From NCBI GenBank assembly GCA_008704415.1, contig VXIS01000167.1, positions 36,766 through 100,765 of the forward strand: a DNA stretch of 64,000 bases. Reading direction: 5' to 3'. The stretch is from Sphaerosporella brunnea. Its lineage: Eukaryota > Ascomycota > Pezizomycetes > Pezizales > Pyronemataceae. The position numbers and the translations under genes are program-made. Of this stretch, positions 1 through 11,573 are shown piece by piece. The notes under the pieces were generated by a model, which did not search any database, was not told the DNA's origin, and was given only the letters and a program-made list of their open reading frames with translations. Position 1 is the stretch's first letter, and the number at the start of each line of letters is the position of its first letter.

Positions 1-364
1 TTACACGGTCACCGGGAATAGAGAACGGGACGACGTAAGCGCGACCTCCGTGGAGCGCCAGTCCATCTCCGGTCGAACTCAATTCCTCGACCTCGAGCTC
101 GATCTCGCTGAATTCTTCGGGGAGCTCCGCATTCTCGACCACCGCCTCTGCATCGTTGTGGGACGCTAGGAAGTTCTTGATGTCGATGCCCAAGACCTCC
201 TCCGTACCGCCTTCCTTTGCCTTTGCCTTTGCCTTCTTTGCCTGCTTTTGCTGCTTTTTGTTGTCGAACCGTCCCTTCTTGGAGGGTTGCTGCTCCGCCC
301 GTGGCTGCCTAAATTTACGCTTCTCTGGCAGCGTCGTGCCATTGCCACTTGGTGCTGACTCCAT
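1..364 (-). CDS. TRM2: tRNA (uracil-5-)-methyltransferase Trm2, N-terminal part only
   Basis: A minus-strand frame opens with ATG at 362-364 and stays open for 121 codons to the left window edge, so the catalytic part lies outside. The first ~55 residues are Lys/Gln/Ala-rich and look disordered. They are followed by an acidic linker and then a TRAM-like segment (LSSTGDGLALH, then VVPFSIPGDRV at the edge). TRAM domains bind RNA. In the TrmA/Trm2 family they precede a SAM-dependent methyltransferase that makes 5-methyluridine at position 54 of tRNAs. The family call rests on the TRAM segment plus the basic fungal-type N-terminus; another TRAM-containing RNA methyltransferase is possible. The start is the only Met upstream of the conserved part in this frame, and it sits head-to-head with the uS5m gene. 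Confidence 0.8.
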   Translation of the reverse strand, partial: MESAPSGNGTTLPEKRKFRQPRAEQQPSKKGRFDNKKQQKQAKKAKAKAKEGGTEEVLGIDIKNFLASHNDAEAVVENAELPEEFSEIELEVEELSSTGDGLALHGGRAYVVPFSIPGDRV

Positions 365-801
365 TTTTCGAATGTGGCGCCGATCTCGGTCAAACGGGGT
401 ATCCGACTTGAAAGAGTCCCGACTGAGTATTTCTGACACGTAGTAATGGTCAGGTCTGTGGTCAGGTATCTGTCTCGATTTATGACCAGCCAAAGGGTTC
501 GGGAAGTCGCCGATGTAGCGGCAGGCGGGAGGGTTGAGTGCGAGGAGAAGGTTCTGCCGCGGAGTGATCAGGCGGAGTAAAGCTATTCGCGAAGCCAATA
601 ACATCAAGAGAAGGAGATGAGAGTGAGAAGGAGGGGCGCAAGGTTTCGGAAGGGGTTGAGAGTTCACAGCGAATCGCCTCAGTTTTTTCAGCAGAGTATA
701 ATAGAACCCTAACCCATCAATACGCTATGCCCAGCTTCGACACGAAATTCTCCGCCGCCGCCCCTGCTGAAATTGATCTCCGCCTCCACCCCGCCATCCA
801 G
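365..801. promoter_or_regulatory. Divergent intergenic region, TRM2 / uS5m
   Basis: These 437 bp separate two genes read in opposite directions, so they must hold both promoters. I see no clear TATA box and no further gene. An in-frame ATG at 727 would extend uS5m by 25 residues, but the added residues do not look like a presequence. Confidence 0.5.
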
Positions 802-1862
802 ATGAGCGCCGCAAGACCCCTCAGCCGGCTGTTGGCCTCGACACCCACCGCGTCTTTCCGCCCCTCGGCGGGGCTCCGAGCCTTCTCGACCACCCCGCTG
901 TCACTGTACCCCCGCCGGCAAAAGCATCCAGCACCAGTACCATTGACGCCGCAGTCGGCAGCATACACACCTCAGGAGATCGAAGAGCTGCAGTCCCACT
1001 TCTCGCCGGAGCAGCTGTCAGCGCTGCTCGCGGGAGAAAATGCCATTGACCGCGCCGACTTCGAGCGGAGGATGGGCCGCCGACGAGGCGATCCGATGAT
1101 GTTGCATTATCTCGACGACCTGACGTCTCTCGACCCGGTCCTTGACTTCCTGCCGAAGCCGAAGCCCGGCGAACCCATGCCTCGCCAGGTTATCCCCGAG
1201 ATCAAGGACCCCGTGCTGAAGCCCACCGACGACGACGTCGAGGGTGACGTGTTCAAGAAGCTGTCGGCGCGCACGGGCATGCCCGTCGGTGAGCTCAGGA
1301 ACCTCCGCACGCGCTTGATGGTGTCGCACTCGGTCACCAACCAGACGCGCATGGGAAAGATCAGGAAGATCTATGCGCTTGCCGTGGCCGGAAACGGCAA
1401 CGGGCTGCTGGGAATTGGGGAGGGAAAGTCGGTGGAATCCGAGGACGCTATTCGGCAGGCTACCTACATGGCCATGCGCAATATGGAGCCGATCCCCCGG
1501 TACGAGGGAAGGACTATCTACGGAGACGTGAAGGTGAAGCAGGGTGCCGTGGAAATGAAGTTGTTCACTCGACCACCGGGTTGGTTCCAGTTTGGGTGAA
1601 AGATGGCTTGTGATGAGACGGGCTGCTGACAGGTTCGAATGCAGGTTTCGGTGTGAGATGCTCCGCTCACATCTTTGAAATGTGCCGGTGCTTGGGTATC
1701 CATGATCTTTCCGCCCGTGTCACCCGGAGTCGGAACCCTATGAACGTTATCAAGACGTTCATGAAGGCTCTCAAGAGCCAGAAGCTCCCCGAGACCATCG
1801 CAAGGGGTCGCGGAAAGAAGATGATCGACGTCCGGAGGGTTTACTACGGCGGTACGGTATAG
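802..1862 (+). CDS. Mitochondrial ribosomal protein uS5m (MRPS5)
   Basis: Two exons, 802..1579 and 1645..1862 (331 aa). The 65-bp intron has donor GTTGGT and a CTGAC branch site 15-20 bases before the acceptor. Joining them restores the uS5 sequence MKLFTRPPGFGVRC. The start at 802 gives a typical mitochondrial presequence rich in Arg, Ser and Ala and without acids (MSAARPLSRLLASTP). The C-terminal half holds the uS5 double-stranded RNA-binding-like fold (NQTRMGKIRKIYALAVAGNG) and the C-terminal domain ending KKMIDVRRVYYGG. uS5 is a small-subunit protein near the mRNA entry site that affects decoding accuracy. The 65-residue stretch between presequence and S5 domain is typical of fungal mitochondrial versions. 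The alternative start at 727 is less likely. Confidence 0.93.
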
Positions 1863-2407
1863 ACAGAGTGCATCTTGGTGGAGGAGGGAAGCCTGGGGGA
1901 CGGAATGTAAAATACTTTGTATTCTCTGTAAGTTTTATCGGTCAAAAGGCGAGGGAATTTTCCGCCTGCCATTCATACAGTTTATGCCCGGCAGCGGTAA
2001 AGAGGTAACCATCAGTCAACTTGGATTGGATTCAGTACCCGATTCTCCAAGTGTTCCGACTAAAGTATATACCGAGTACTTTTACACCGCCGCTCATAAT
2101 TCTTACAAGTCCCATAAATGTCGTGTCCGTGATCCGTCTAGCATCAACACTTCCAAGGAAACGGCGGATACCCAACCCTAGAACAACCCCACATTGATAC
2201 AAGCCCCATAGTAACTCCGAAGCATTGAAGGAGAGAAACGAATAAATAGAACCCAAAGCCGCCCAATGATACATAGAAAAAGACTGTAACAGCCAATTTC
2301 GGCCCCCAAATCACTTGCGTCATAACCCTCAAAAACTCCAACGCATACCTTCTTTTTTTTCTCCAGCCAGAAAAAGCACTCTCCCCCTTGCTTTGGGTCC
2401 TCGCTTC
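1863..2407. other. Convergent 3' intergenic region, uS5m / MDV1
   Basis: These 545 bp between two converging genes hold the two 3' ends. No open frame here carries a recognisable domain. The stretch is AT-richer than the flanking exons, with short T and A runs around 2350-2380. Confidence 0.5.
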
Positions 2408-4322
2408 TTAGCATGCCCAGACTCCGACCATTCCATCCCTTCGTCCTTCCACCAGATAGCCGTCCTTGATCCTGACCCGGTCGATGATGGAAGCAGGCAT
2501 TGGGTTATCGTCCTTCAGACCAGCACCGCAGTCCCAGTGCCGACCGTCAGTCTTGTCGTATATCTTAACAACGTTCTCTCCACACGCAGACACGATTCTG
2601 CGGGCATCGAACTGCATGCTGGTCACCGGGTGGTCATATCCGAACGCATCAAAAATTGTGCCGGTACGCAGATCCCAGATCTAGTTTACTCGTTAGTATT
2701 ACAATGCCAATAGAGCGTGTGAACAGAGGGTTTACCCGGATACTGCGGTCGAGAGATCCCGTCACGAGGTGCACATCGTCGAATTGCAGTGCGGTGACGG
2801 GACCAGTGTGGCCAACAAGAGATCTGTGGACCTGTCCACTCCTCACTGCAGCGCAGTTAGCAATCTACTCTGCCACACCAGGTGTTGGTAGACCCACAAT
2901 CCCAAAGTCGGACCATTCCATCTGCAGTCCCGCATGCCAAGGCGGCGTCAAAACATTGCAGCGCACCCACGAAATCTCCGTTGGCAGTTCTTCCGCCGGG
3001 CGTTCTCCATTTTCCTTCATCCATACTGCTCTGAGCAGCAGCCCAGAGGACATCGAGTGTTTGTACGCATCGACCCTTCTCCAAGTCCCATTGCCGCAGT
3101 GTCTTGTCTTCACTGCCAGAAACCAGCATGTCGCCCTGGAAATAAAGTGCAGTAACCTCGTCAATGTGAGAGTCCAGTGTCAAAATGTGACATTCGGCCA
3201 TGGAAGGTGCAATGTGTTTCGATCCTTTCTCCTCGTCGTCAGCTGTGGTTTGGTACCGGTAGCTCTCTGCCTTGGAAAGATCCCATAGTTTGATGGACGC
3301 ATCTGCTGAACCAGTGGCTACGATGTTATCTTCAACCTGTAGGCAGCGTACCGAGGCATGGTGGCCCTCGAGCATGCCCAAGCATTTCCCTGAATTCAGA
3401 TCCCATACCCCGACGGTATCATCCAGCGCAGCAGTGACCATGGTACCAAATGGAACATCAAAGTCGAGACATGTTATGGTATCACTGTGAGTTTGCATAT
3501 CTTTTATGGCAGCACCTGGCTCGAGATGCTCGTGGAGCATGGGCTTTGATAGCTTGCGGTTCGTCTTCCGCTTCCGGGGGTGTTTTCCCGGAATCTTGTT
3601 GTAAATTGACTCCGACATGAAAGAACCGTCCTCCCCTGGGGTGTCTTCAGCAGAAGAGGGATCCGTCTGATGCATGTTGTTTTCGCCGATACCGGCGAGC
3701 GCTAGTTCATCTTCTAATTCCTCGATCTTGTTTTCCACCGCGACAACTGCGACTAGCGTCAGTATTACCTTGACACTGTACGGGAGGCGGGGAGCGCACT
3801 CTCATGCTCGATTTCACTCTCTTCCTGCTCGAGCTGAGCTAGCCTATCAAACACAATGTTCCGCATCCGATTGAGGTTTGCGATCTTCATGTCAATCTCC
3901 CGAATCTCGGCAGAGGACATGTGCTTGCGGATCCCGAGCATTTCCAGTTGTCTAGTAAGCGCCGCCTTCTCGCGTCCCATCTGCGCCAGCGTTGGCGGCC
4001 CATCGGGAGTAGAGCCATTCAGACCTTCCAGCGCCTTGTGCTTCCCCGACGACCGCCGTCGGTGTCTAGTTCTCCCCCGCTCGGTGGCAGCAAAAGTTTC
4101 GTCAGGAACCGTAGCTTGGAAACCCTGGAACAGCGAGTACGCGTGCTCGACGGGCGGGATATTCGCAAGCATCTCATCTGGCACGTGCGTTAACGCCCGA
4201 TGTTGAATCTCAGCCGTGGATAGCTTCGACCTGACGAGCTCTCCGGGCGAGCGGTGGTTGAACGAGAGCATGCGCTTCTGAATCGACGGGCGCTTCGCGA
4301 GCTGCTTCGAGATGTCGCCCAT
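2408..4322 (-). CDS. MDV1: Mitochondrial division protein 1 (Mdv1/Caf4), WD40 adaptor
   Basis: Four exons read right to left: 4322..3800, 3746..2898, 2845..2736 and 2680..2408 (584 aa). The introns are 53, 52 and 55 bp with ACTGAC, GCTAAC and TACTAAC branch motifs. The N-terminal part has the conserved [14 protein letters not shown] segment that precedes the coiled coil. Splicing after codon position 1 at 3800 makes the coiled coil continuous ([18 protein letters not shown]). Seven WD40 blades follow, for example [21 protein letters not shown] and IWDLRTGT. Mdv1 links the outer-membrane receptor Fis1 to the dynamin Dnm1 during mitochondrial fission. The N-terminus is shorter than I expect for Aspergillus-type homologues, so an extra 5' exon upstream of 4322 is possible. 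Confidence 0.92.
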
Positions 4323-7247
4323 CGTTACAGTGTAGTGGTTTGCGTGCCCTCCTCCGGGCTCTGCGAACGGTCCGATAAGGTGCCCCGCGGTCGCGGTAAC
4401 CGTACGACTAAACGCCGTGAGATCGCGGCCCTGAGATTTTGACGGTCAGAATGCAACGGGAAACACGGTTTGGCAGCCCTCCCCACGGAGAAATTGGAAT
4501 GGAACACACAATCGCAGTCCCCAGCGCTGGTTCAGGTTCTCCGGCTGCAGGACGACGCTCCGTCGGCGGTGGGTGGGGAGGTTCGGCCTGCGCGGAGGAG
4601 CCGTCCATAGTGTCGCGCTCGATGGCGATGTCGAACGTAAAGGTGGACTCCAAGGGACGGGTGCACCCTGGTCTCGTATGGGGCTGTGGAGTTGCAATTG
4701 TGTGAATTGTTGAAGCGGGAACTGCGAATTTCTTTAGGACAAGCAAGATGTGGAAAGTGCTGATGGCTGATATGAGGTGCGCTAGCCGCTACCGAGGTCA
4801 GCTGTGGCGCACCGGCCTCGATGGTCAACATCACAAACGCTGACATTGATTACAAGCCGCGAAACTGCAGAGGACGGGATGGAATGAGCTCTTTCTTCCG
4901 CCGCGGCCTCTGAGCGGATTGAAAGCGCGTAACAGCACTCTGTTTGTCCACCCGAGTGATGCACCGTGATGCACATATCTTCCGCAGGTTTTATCGTCGC
5001 AAGCCACGAGAGCGGCTAACGCTGAAGGGAAAATGACCGGGCCTCATGGTGGCAGCTGAGTAGATATCCCCAAACAAGATGCGAGAAGCGAGGTTCCAGC
5101 GCAACGGAAGCATCATGAGTCCGGCGGCTCATGGCATGACGTCCTCAGATAGAGTTGTAGGTAGTTAGCTCAGGCTGCAAATTGATCGGACGTCACAAGC
5201 GGGGCAAGTCGCTGCATGCATGCATTAAACCACCAGATCCAGCTGTTGGGGCTCCCAGGCAATACTCCATCTATCGTGTAGAATACATGACCTCTTGGGT
5301 TGTGACGCTGGCATTACGGGGGTACCAGCAGCTCAGAAGTGACCGATATCAGGCACAGCTGACTTCGTCGAACGACATATATAAGGAGCAATTTATGTAT
5401 CTGCACCGTTTCTTTTTTTGTTGGGAACAACATGAACCGAGTGCCCCATCAACGACGAATCGTGCGTGGGTCCGAATCCGAATCTAAGGTCACAGTTGCT
5501 CCCCGCATGCCCCGCACCCAACAAAACGAAAGACCATAATGCGGAGGTTTTCCCCCCCGCACAAAACAAACAAAACCTCTGTTTCGGACGTTGTTGATCT
5601 GCAAAAGCCTAACGCGCGAATGGCGAGAGCGATGGAAGTGATTTGTCGCGTGGTTGGATGCCTCTACTGACAGTTATATCGATGCGACCAGAGTAAGACA
5701 CTGCTGCAAGAGGGGTGAGTAAGAAGAAACATGTAGCCACTGTAACTTCGGGGGGATCGCTATATCCGGCGCTCTGAAAAAAGAAACACTGAGCTACGTT
5801 ATTGGAGCCAGCCAGGGCGCTTTGTGGGGGTGTTTGCACAGATCTCAATACGGGTGACTTGCAGCAGCAAAGGAATCGTGTTTCTACGAGGCAGCCGCCA
5901 TAACGTCACTCTCGTTCAATGAACAACAACCTTGTATTTCTGACTTGATCAGCACAGCTCCCCGCCCTGAAAAATCATACCAAGCCGCAAAGCTCCAGGG
6001 CTACACCCGTCACCAAAAGAGGCCAAAGAGGCCAACCATATCCACAAGGAGCTCCACAATGCTTCTCATGAGCATCGAGTGATTGAAAGTGATCCACCAT
6101 GCTCCTTTCCAACGTTCCATAGTTACTTACGCCGACATATATTCCTCACCTACCTAGCATCTTCATTGATAACCCCAAGATGTTATGAGCAGACGACAGG
6201 CTTCCTGCACGACTGGTGGCTAGACTCTGGCCATGGGGGGCTTTCAAGGGGGCATCGGGAAAGGCTTGCGGTGGCGACATACCCGACTTAGGCTGCCAAT
6301 GAGGAATCGTGGAATCACGGAACTGGGCACTTGTTTCGGATTCGACACGTTAGAGAGGACGAACCGGCACCTAGAGTACCTATACTGGCAAAAGCTACTG
6401 CAAAGCAGAATGGGGATATTGAGAGGACGTTCAGTGATATGACTGTGATTTCGGGAAAACAATTGAATCCCCCTATCTACCAGGAAAATGTAAGAGAGAA
6501 GGGACGGGAGGGGACCGGAAGAGCAAGCACTGGCGATGCGCACCGGGTGGGAGATCTTGTAAGCTTAAACCGGTGAGCATGGCTTGAGCATGCAGGCTAA
6601 AAGTGCAACTCGCCGATCTCGAAGCGTGGGAGCTGTGTGTGCTTACCTAAGTAAGTACACACTGTATCTTGGATGGGTCGCTGCTGTGAAGATCGCAACT
6701 TGCTGTCAACGTATGTTTTGTTTCTTGATGTTGAAGTCACAGCAAAGTCACCGCAAAGTCACAGAGTACGTGCTAAGCAGCTCGCACCATCCATCAACCC
6801 GGCTCCCTGTCCACCCGTCCAGTCGGAACTCGTTGCTGAGCTGAGCTTGCCGTGAGCTTCCTCACCCCCCCCCCCCGCCCTGAGCGCGAGCGAAGCAGAA
6901 GACATGACCCCGGTGACCATCACCACCCCCCCACCACCCCCTCTCCCCCTGAATAGGCCATCCCACGCTGCTCCCCCGTCCCGCGACTGTCGTAATTTAT
7001 ACCACATACCCCTTCCTGCAGCTCGAAAGTCGCATCAGTCTCTATTTATCCCACATCGCATACTGCGCAGCTCTGGCCCCACACAGCCGTGCTATTCCCG
7101 TCCGAGCATATCAACCCCGCAAGGAGAGCGGCAACAGCCCTATACAGCGGAAAGGGGATTTGCAATAAAGTCTCAGGCAGCCCCGAGCTCACGAGCAATC
7201 ACACTGCACAGCACCCAGCAGCGGCATCCTCCCGAACAACAAGCAAC
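4323..7247. other. Long intergenic region without a supported gene
   Basis: These 2.9 kb separate divergently read MDV1 and the next gene. Reading frames here are short, overlap on both strands and show no domain. A TATA-like run (ATATATAAGG) lies near 5378 and a 13-base C run near 6866. The last ~250 bp carry the long leader of the next gene. No tRNA, repeat family or transposon was seen. Confidence 0.5.
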
Positions 7248-8957
7248 ATGGCATTCCAAGCACCCACCCGCGCTCGTCAGTTGACGCTCTCGCGACTGCA
7301 ATCCTATCGGGAAAGCCACAGCACCTTCGGATCCTCCGCCGCAGGAGCACCCTTATTGACCCCGGACACCGAAGAATGGGTCGTGTTCTCGCCCTCCAAC
7401 GCGGGCGCCACGAGCACCATCCTCTCCGGCACCAACCGCGAGAGCGACGTGGGTAGCATCATCAGTGTGTCGTCGCCACGAGCCGCGGGTGCGCGCTATG
7501 ATGCCATTCCGGGCGTGTTTGACGAATACACTGAAGAGGACGAAGAGGGAGAGGAAGAGGAAGAGGAAGAGTCGCTCGACGGCGCGGAAACGGATTCTTT
7601 GCAGCCGTTCAGAGAGAACCAGGACCCTGTGCTATTCCCGACCCTGCCTACTCACGATGGCTTGGGGACTTTCTCGTCGATGGGGGTGTCGGGGTTCCGC
7701 TCGCTTGAAGAGTCATTGCGAATAGTAGCTGCCTGTGGACAGGCGCAAGAGGGGAATGATACTCATTCCAGGATACAGAAGTGGCGGATGGAGCAGGGTG
7801 TTGCTCTCATGGACGAGATCGAAAAGGCAACACGGCGGAGAAGGCGACTATCACTGATTAATCGACTCAGCACTGAGGTGGATACAGAAGCCAAGCTGAT
7901 TGAGGCGCCCATTACGGTAGAGGATGGCGAGAAGCCGTTGAATGCTCCATCGCAGCCCGTATCGGATGTCGCTATCGAGACACAAGAGGACGAAGACAAC
8001 GCAAACGAGTCATTTTTGGAACGTATTACAAGGAGCTTCATCCGGGATATCATGGGCATCGACGATCAGCTGCTGGAGGTTCTTTTTGGCGAAGCCCTGC
8101 CAGCTGAAGCTCAGATGCATACTATTTCCGAAGAGGTGCAATTCAAGAAGGACACCGAGGAACGGATCTTGAATAGAATCGCGAAGGAGCTAGGGGAGCT
8201 CGTACATCTTTATACCCAACATCCCTCCGGCGCATCCCCCACGCAACGTCAACAGCTGGAGAAGGAAGATGAGCAGGACTCAGACGACGGCGTAAAAACG
8301 CCCCAGCCTCGTCCAAACCAGCAAAAACAACCACAACAGCCCACAATAGATACCACAACAGCAGAAACCGCAACAGATATCATGCCTTCTCCCCCAAAGC
8401 CTCAGCGCAGTTCCTCCTTCTCCAGCGCGGCCTCCTCTGTCCCACAGTTCCAATTCGAGCCCACACTAGCCTTCCAACAAGACGATGAAGCCTCGCACGC
8501 AGCATGGTGGGGGATCGAAGAGGCAGACGACACGAAATCTGCACGGCTTCGGCGCGAATACTGGGAGCAAGATCTAGATGTGCGACTCGTATTTTCATAT
8601 CTCAAATCACGTTTTTGCGGGCATCCCGGGAGAGGAGCGCCGAGCATAGCTGCGTCATCGACCGCCGCCACCCCCTCCTCCTCCTCCGCGCCAATACATC
8701 ACCAGCACCCGCTAATCAACCGGAAACACACGTACCACATCGCCAACAGAAGACAATCGATATCCCAATCCAAACCGGTTTCTGTTTCGGCGGTTTTCAG
8801 TAAGAAAGTTAGTTGTGCGAGCCATGACCGGGTGGCGAAGGATCGACGCAGCAGCAAGGCTAGCTCGAGAAGTAGGGGGTATTATTGGGACGTAGCCACC
8901 AGCGTGGGCAGTGGACAGAGCAGCTGCGTCGGCACGGGGGTCTGGGCTGCTATCTGA
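7248..8957 (+). CDS. Unrecognised fungal protein with acidic tract
   Basis: A single exon encodes 569 aa from the ATG at 7248, which has a good context (GCAACATGG); the frame extends 53 codons further upstream with less gene-like composition. I do not recognise a family. Visible parts, in order: a short basic N-terminus; the segment EEWVVFSPS near residue 40; a strongly acidic tract near residues 90-105; a probably helical conserved-looking core around residues 155-200 (RIQKWRMEQGVALMDEI) and 260-285 (SFIRDIMGIDDQLLEVLFGE); a Gln/Pro/Ser-rich linker; then AWWGIEEADD and REYWEQDLDVRLVFSYLKSR near residues 430-470, followed by a Ser-rich basic tail. There is no signal peptide or membrane segment. 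The alternation of ordered blocks and linkers suggests a real scaffold or regulatory protein, but no function can be given. Confidence 0.75.
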   Translation: MAFQAPTRARQLTLSRLQSYRESHSTFGSSAAGAPLLTPDTEEWVVFSPSNAGATSTILSGTNRESDVGSIISVSSPRAAGARYDAIPGVFDEYTEEDEEGEEEEEEESLDGAETDSLQPFRENQDPVLFPTLPTHDGLGTFSSMGVSGFRSLEESLRIVAACGQAQEGNDTHSRIQKWRMEQGVALMDEIEKATRRRRRLSLINRLSTEVDTEAKLIEAPITVEDGEKPLNAPSQPVSDVAIETQEDEDNANESFLERITRSFIRDIMGIDDQLLEVLFGEALPAEAQMHTISEEVQFKKDTEERILNRIAKELGELVHLYTQHPSGASPTQRQQLEKEDEQDSDDGVKTPQPRPNQQKQPQQPTIDTTTAETATDIMPSPPKPQRSSSFSSAASSVPQFQFEPTLAFQQDDEASHAAWWGIEEADDTKSARLRREYWEQDLDVRLVFSYLKSRFCGHPGRGAPSIAASSTAATPSSSSAPIHHQHPLINRKHTYHIANRRQSISQSKPVSVSAVFSKKVSCASHDRVAKDRRSSKASSRSRGYYWDVATSVGSGQSSCVGTGVWAAI

Positions 8958-9529
8958 TAACACACACACCTACACTCCTTTTTTCTTCTGCTACAATAAT
9001 GACCTCACACATCACATCATACATGCACGAGTACATGTTGCACTACACCTACATGACGGAGTTCATCTGTTTTTCTTTCTTTCGTTGCATATTTTTGTCA
9101 TCTGGCGGGTGTAATTTTGAAGCCTTGTTCGGGACGGGCATCTTCATGTTGGTCGTCTTTTTTTTTTTTTTTTTTTTTTTTTTTCGTTTTTCTTATCTTC
9201 CTCTTTATTTATTGCCGGTGTTAGGCGTGGTCCACTCATCGTCATCCTTATACATATCTAAGGGCATTAGATTTTTGTGATGGGGGGATGATCGATACTG
9301 TGATAGACGTAAGACAGACACTTGGATGGAATCATACGATTCATTGTACATGTTTCAAGCAGAATGGTGTGACAGACAGGCGTTCTTTGTCCGGTCCCAT
9401 CACGTCTAGCCATATACCAGTGACGATGACACAGACGAAGAAATGCTGTAGCTCTTCGTGGGATATCGTATTCAAAACATACACCGACGCCGAACCCCGA
9501 ACCCCGACCGCCGACCGCCCCCTATGCAT
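8958..9529. other. 3' intergenic region with long T tract
   Basis: These 572 bp lie between converging genes. The main feature is a run of 27 T at 9158..9184, followed by T-rich sequence that could serve as the 3' end region of the upstream gene. No gene is supported. Confidence 0.5.
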
Positions 9530-10904
9530 CTATTTCTTGTACTCCTGCTGCAGCAACTTCGCAATAGTCTGCAGCTGAATGTTGCTGGTGCCCTCGTAGA
9601 TGGCGCCGATCTTTGAGTCCCGCCAGAACTTCTCGCTCAGGCCTTCACGGACGAAGCCCATGCCGCCCTGCCACTCAATCGCCAGGCCGGAGACCTTACC
9701 CGCGACCTGCGAGGCGTAGAGCTTCGCCATGGCAGCCTCGCGGACAAAGCCCTCACCCGCACGGACGCCGCCGGTTTCCTTGGTGCGGACAGCGTTGTAG
9801 AGCAGCGCGCGCGCGGCCTCGATCTCGGTGCGCGCCTGCGCGATCTGGAATTGCATACCCTGGAAGTCACCCACGAGTTGTCCGAATTGCCGGCGCTCGT
9901 TCCAGACATATTTGATGGCGGTTTCGAAGGCACCGAGGGCGAGACCTGTCATCTGCGCCGCGATACCGATGCGGCCTTCGTTCAGGATCGAGATCGCGTA
10001 TTTGTAACCCTCACCCTCTTTGCCGATTAGGTTCTCGGCGGGCACCTCGACGTCGTCGAAGGTCAGCATGCAGGTCGACGAGGCTCTGATGCCGAGCTTC
10101 TTTTCCTTCTTGGCGATCGAGAAGCCTGGCATGCCTTTTTCGAGCACGAACGCGCTGATGCCTTTGTACCCCCGCTCTGGTGCTAAGTTCGCGAATACGA
10201 TGAAGATGTCGGCTTCAGCCGCGTTGGTGATCCACATCTTTTGTCCCGAGATCGTATAGCTGCCGCCTGACTGGGATTTGGTGGCACGCGTCTTGAGGGC
10301 GAAGGCATCCGAGCCGCTGGCGGGCTCCGAGAGACAGAAGGAACCGACGGATTCGGTGGCTAGCCGGGGGAGGTACTTGCTCTTGAGGGCTTCAGAGCCG
10401 TAGGTTTTGAAGACAGTGTTGACTAGGGTGTTGTGGACGTCTACGAGGACAGAGACCTTTTACGAGCATACTTCATCAGCCCTTCCTTCCTTTCCCATCT
10501 CGTAGTACTAATCATCACTGGACAGGAGGGGAATATACGGAAGGATCCACGCGTGCCAACTCCTCAATGGCAACAATACACGCTCCAAAGTTCATCTCGG
10601 AGCCTCCGTACTTCTCGGGGATCTCAACGCCCATCAAGCCCTGCTCAAACAGCTGTGAAACAATGCCTTTGTCCATCTGCTCCGCTTCGTCCATTTCTCG
10701 GACCTTAGGCAGGATTGCATCGTTGGCGAATCGTGCTACGGACTCTTTCAGCAGCTCCTCGGTCTCTGTAAGGGCGAAGATGGGCGAGGGCGTGAATTCG
10801 GTGTAGTTGCGGCGGGCGGAGATGGAGGGGGTCAGCCGGGCTGCTGCCACGGTGGTGGGCCGTAGCCGAGGGACGGGACGGAGGACGTGGCGGAGAGTGC
10901 TCAT
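9530..10904 (-). CDS. Mitochondrial short/branched-chain acyl-CoA dehydrogenase
   Basis: Two exons, 10904..10539 and 10456..9530, joined across an 82-bp intron with donor GTATAT (430 aa). The junction reads ARVDPSVSVLVDVHN, matching the family. The N-terminus is Arg-rich (MSTLRHVLRPVPRLRPTT), consistent with a mitochondrial presequence. The order is acyl-CoA dehydrogenase N-domain, middle beta domain (SEPASGSDAF, MWITNAAEADIF) and C-terminal helical domain ending with the signature RDSKIGAIYEGTSNIQ, whose Glu (about residue 410) is the expected catalytic base. The enzyme would oxidise short or branched acyl-CoAs with FAD and pass electrons to ETF, as in Ile/Val breakdown. The chain-length preference is inferred from resemblance to ACADSB/ACADS only. 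Confidence 0.9.
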
Positions 10905-11267
10905 TTTGTGTGGTTGCTGTGGGTGGAGGAAGGGAGGGTGCAGATCGAGGGTTAAGGTTGATATATGTAGGGGCGACGACGGCGCTGCAGATGGTTGGAT
11001 GACGGGAGTGGGAATGCGGGAGTCATGGCTGCAAGGTGAAGCGGAGCACAGGAATGGGTTATGGTGGTGATGCCGATGGAAGCCGAGGGCGGAGATGCCA
11101 TGTGATTGATTGGTGGACTGAAAAGTGGACCCAACCACGGGCAGAGATCATGTTCCTGAGGCTCTGAGATTTTTTATGAGCAAAGGTCTACAATGCCAGC
11201 AAAAACACACCCGAGTTTTACAATGCCAGCGACCGGTTTGAAATGCCACCGAAAAAAATAAGCATCG

Positions 11268-11350
11268 CGTCGCTGTTGCCGTTGCCGTTGCCGTCACCAT
11301 CACCATCACCATCACCATCGCCATCGCCATCGCCATCGCCATTGCCATCG
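11268..11350. repeat. Hexanucleotide microsatellite (CCRTTG/CCATCR)
   Basis: About thirteen near-identical six-base units run in a row. They shift from CCGTTG-like to CCATCA to CCATCG and back to CCATTG-like units, which suggests successive expansion and point change. The tract lies in non-coding DNA; both strands can be read as simple dipeptide repeats, but no gene supports this. Confidence 0.85.
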
Positions 11351-11416
11351 CCGCCCATCTGTGAGGGGAGAATCAGGGGCTCTGATTCGTGGGGAGAGGT
11401 GCGAAGCGCACCCGTA

Positions 11417-11573
11417 ATAAGCTTTGGCTCGAACTCGGCTGGAAGCGCTATCGCGGGTGCAGGAAGGAAGAAAAGAAACGAAGTGTATGAGCTCGAACTT
11501 GGCTCTGGGCAACCGAGTGCGGAATGAAGCGAAGCGTATGAGCTCGAACTCGGCTCTAGGCAACAGAATGAAG
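11417..11573. repeat. Short direct repeats with GAGCTCGAACT core
   Basis: The motif (G)AGCTCGAACTYGGCT appears three times (first copy near 11428, then near 11490 and 11541). The last two copies share about 50 bp of flank (GGCAAC, AATGAAGCG). It looks like a decayed tandem duplication in non-coding DNA. Confidence 0.6.

Noticed and set aside
727..801. 25-residue upstream extension of uS5m
   Set aside because: The extension contains acids and no presequence character, while the ATG at 802 gives a typical mitochondrial presequence.
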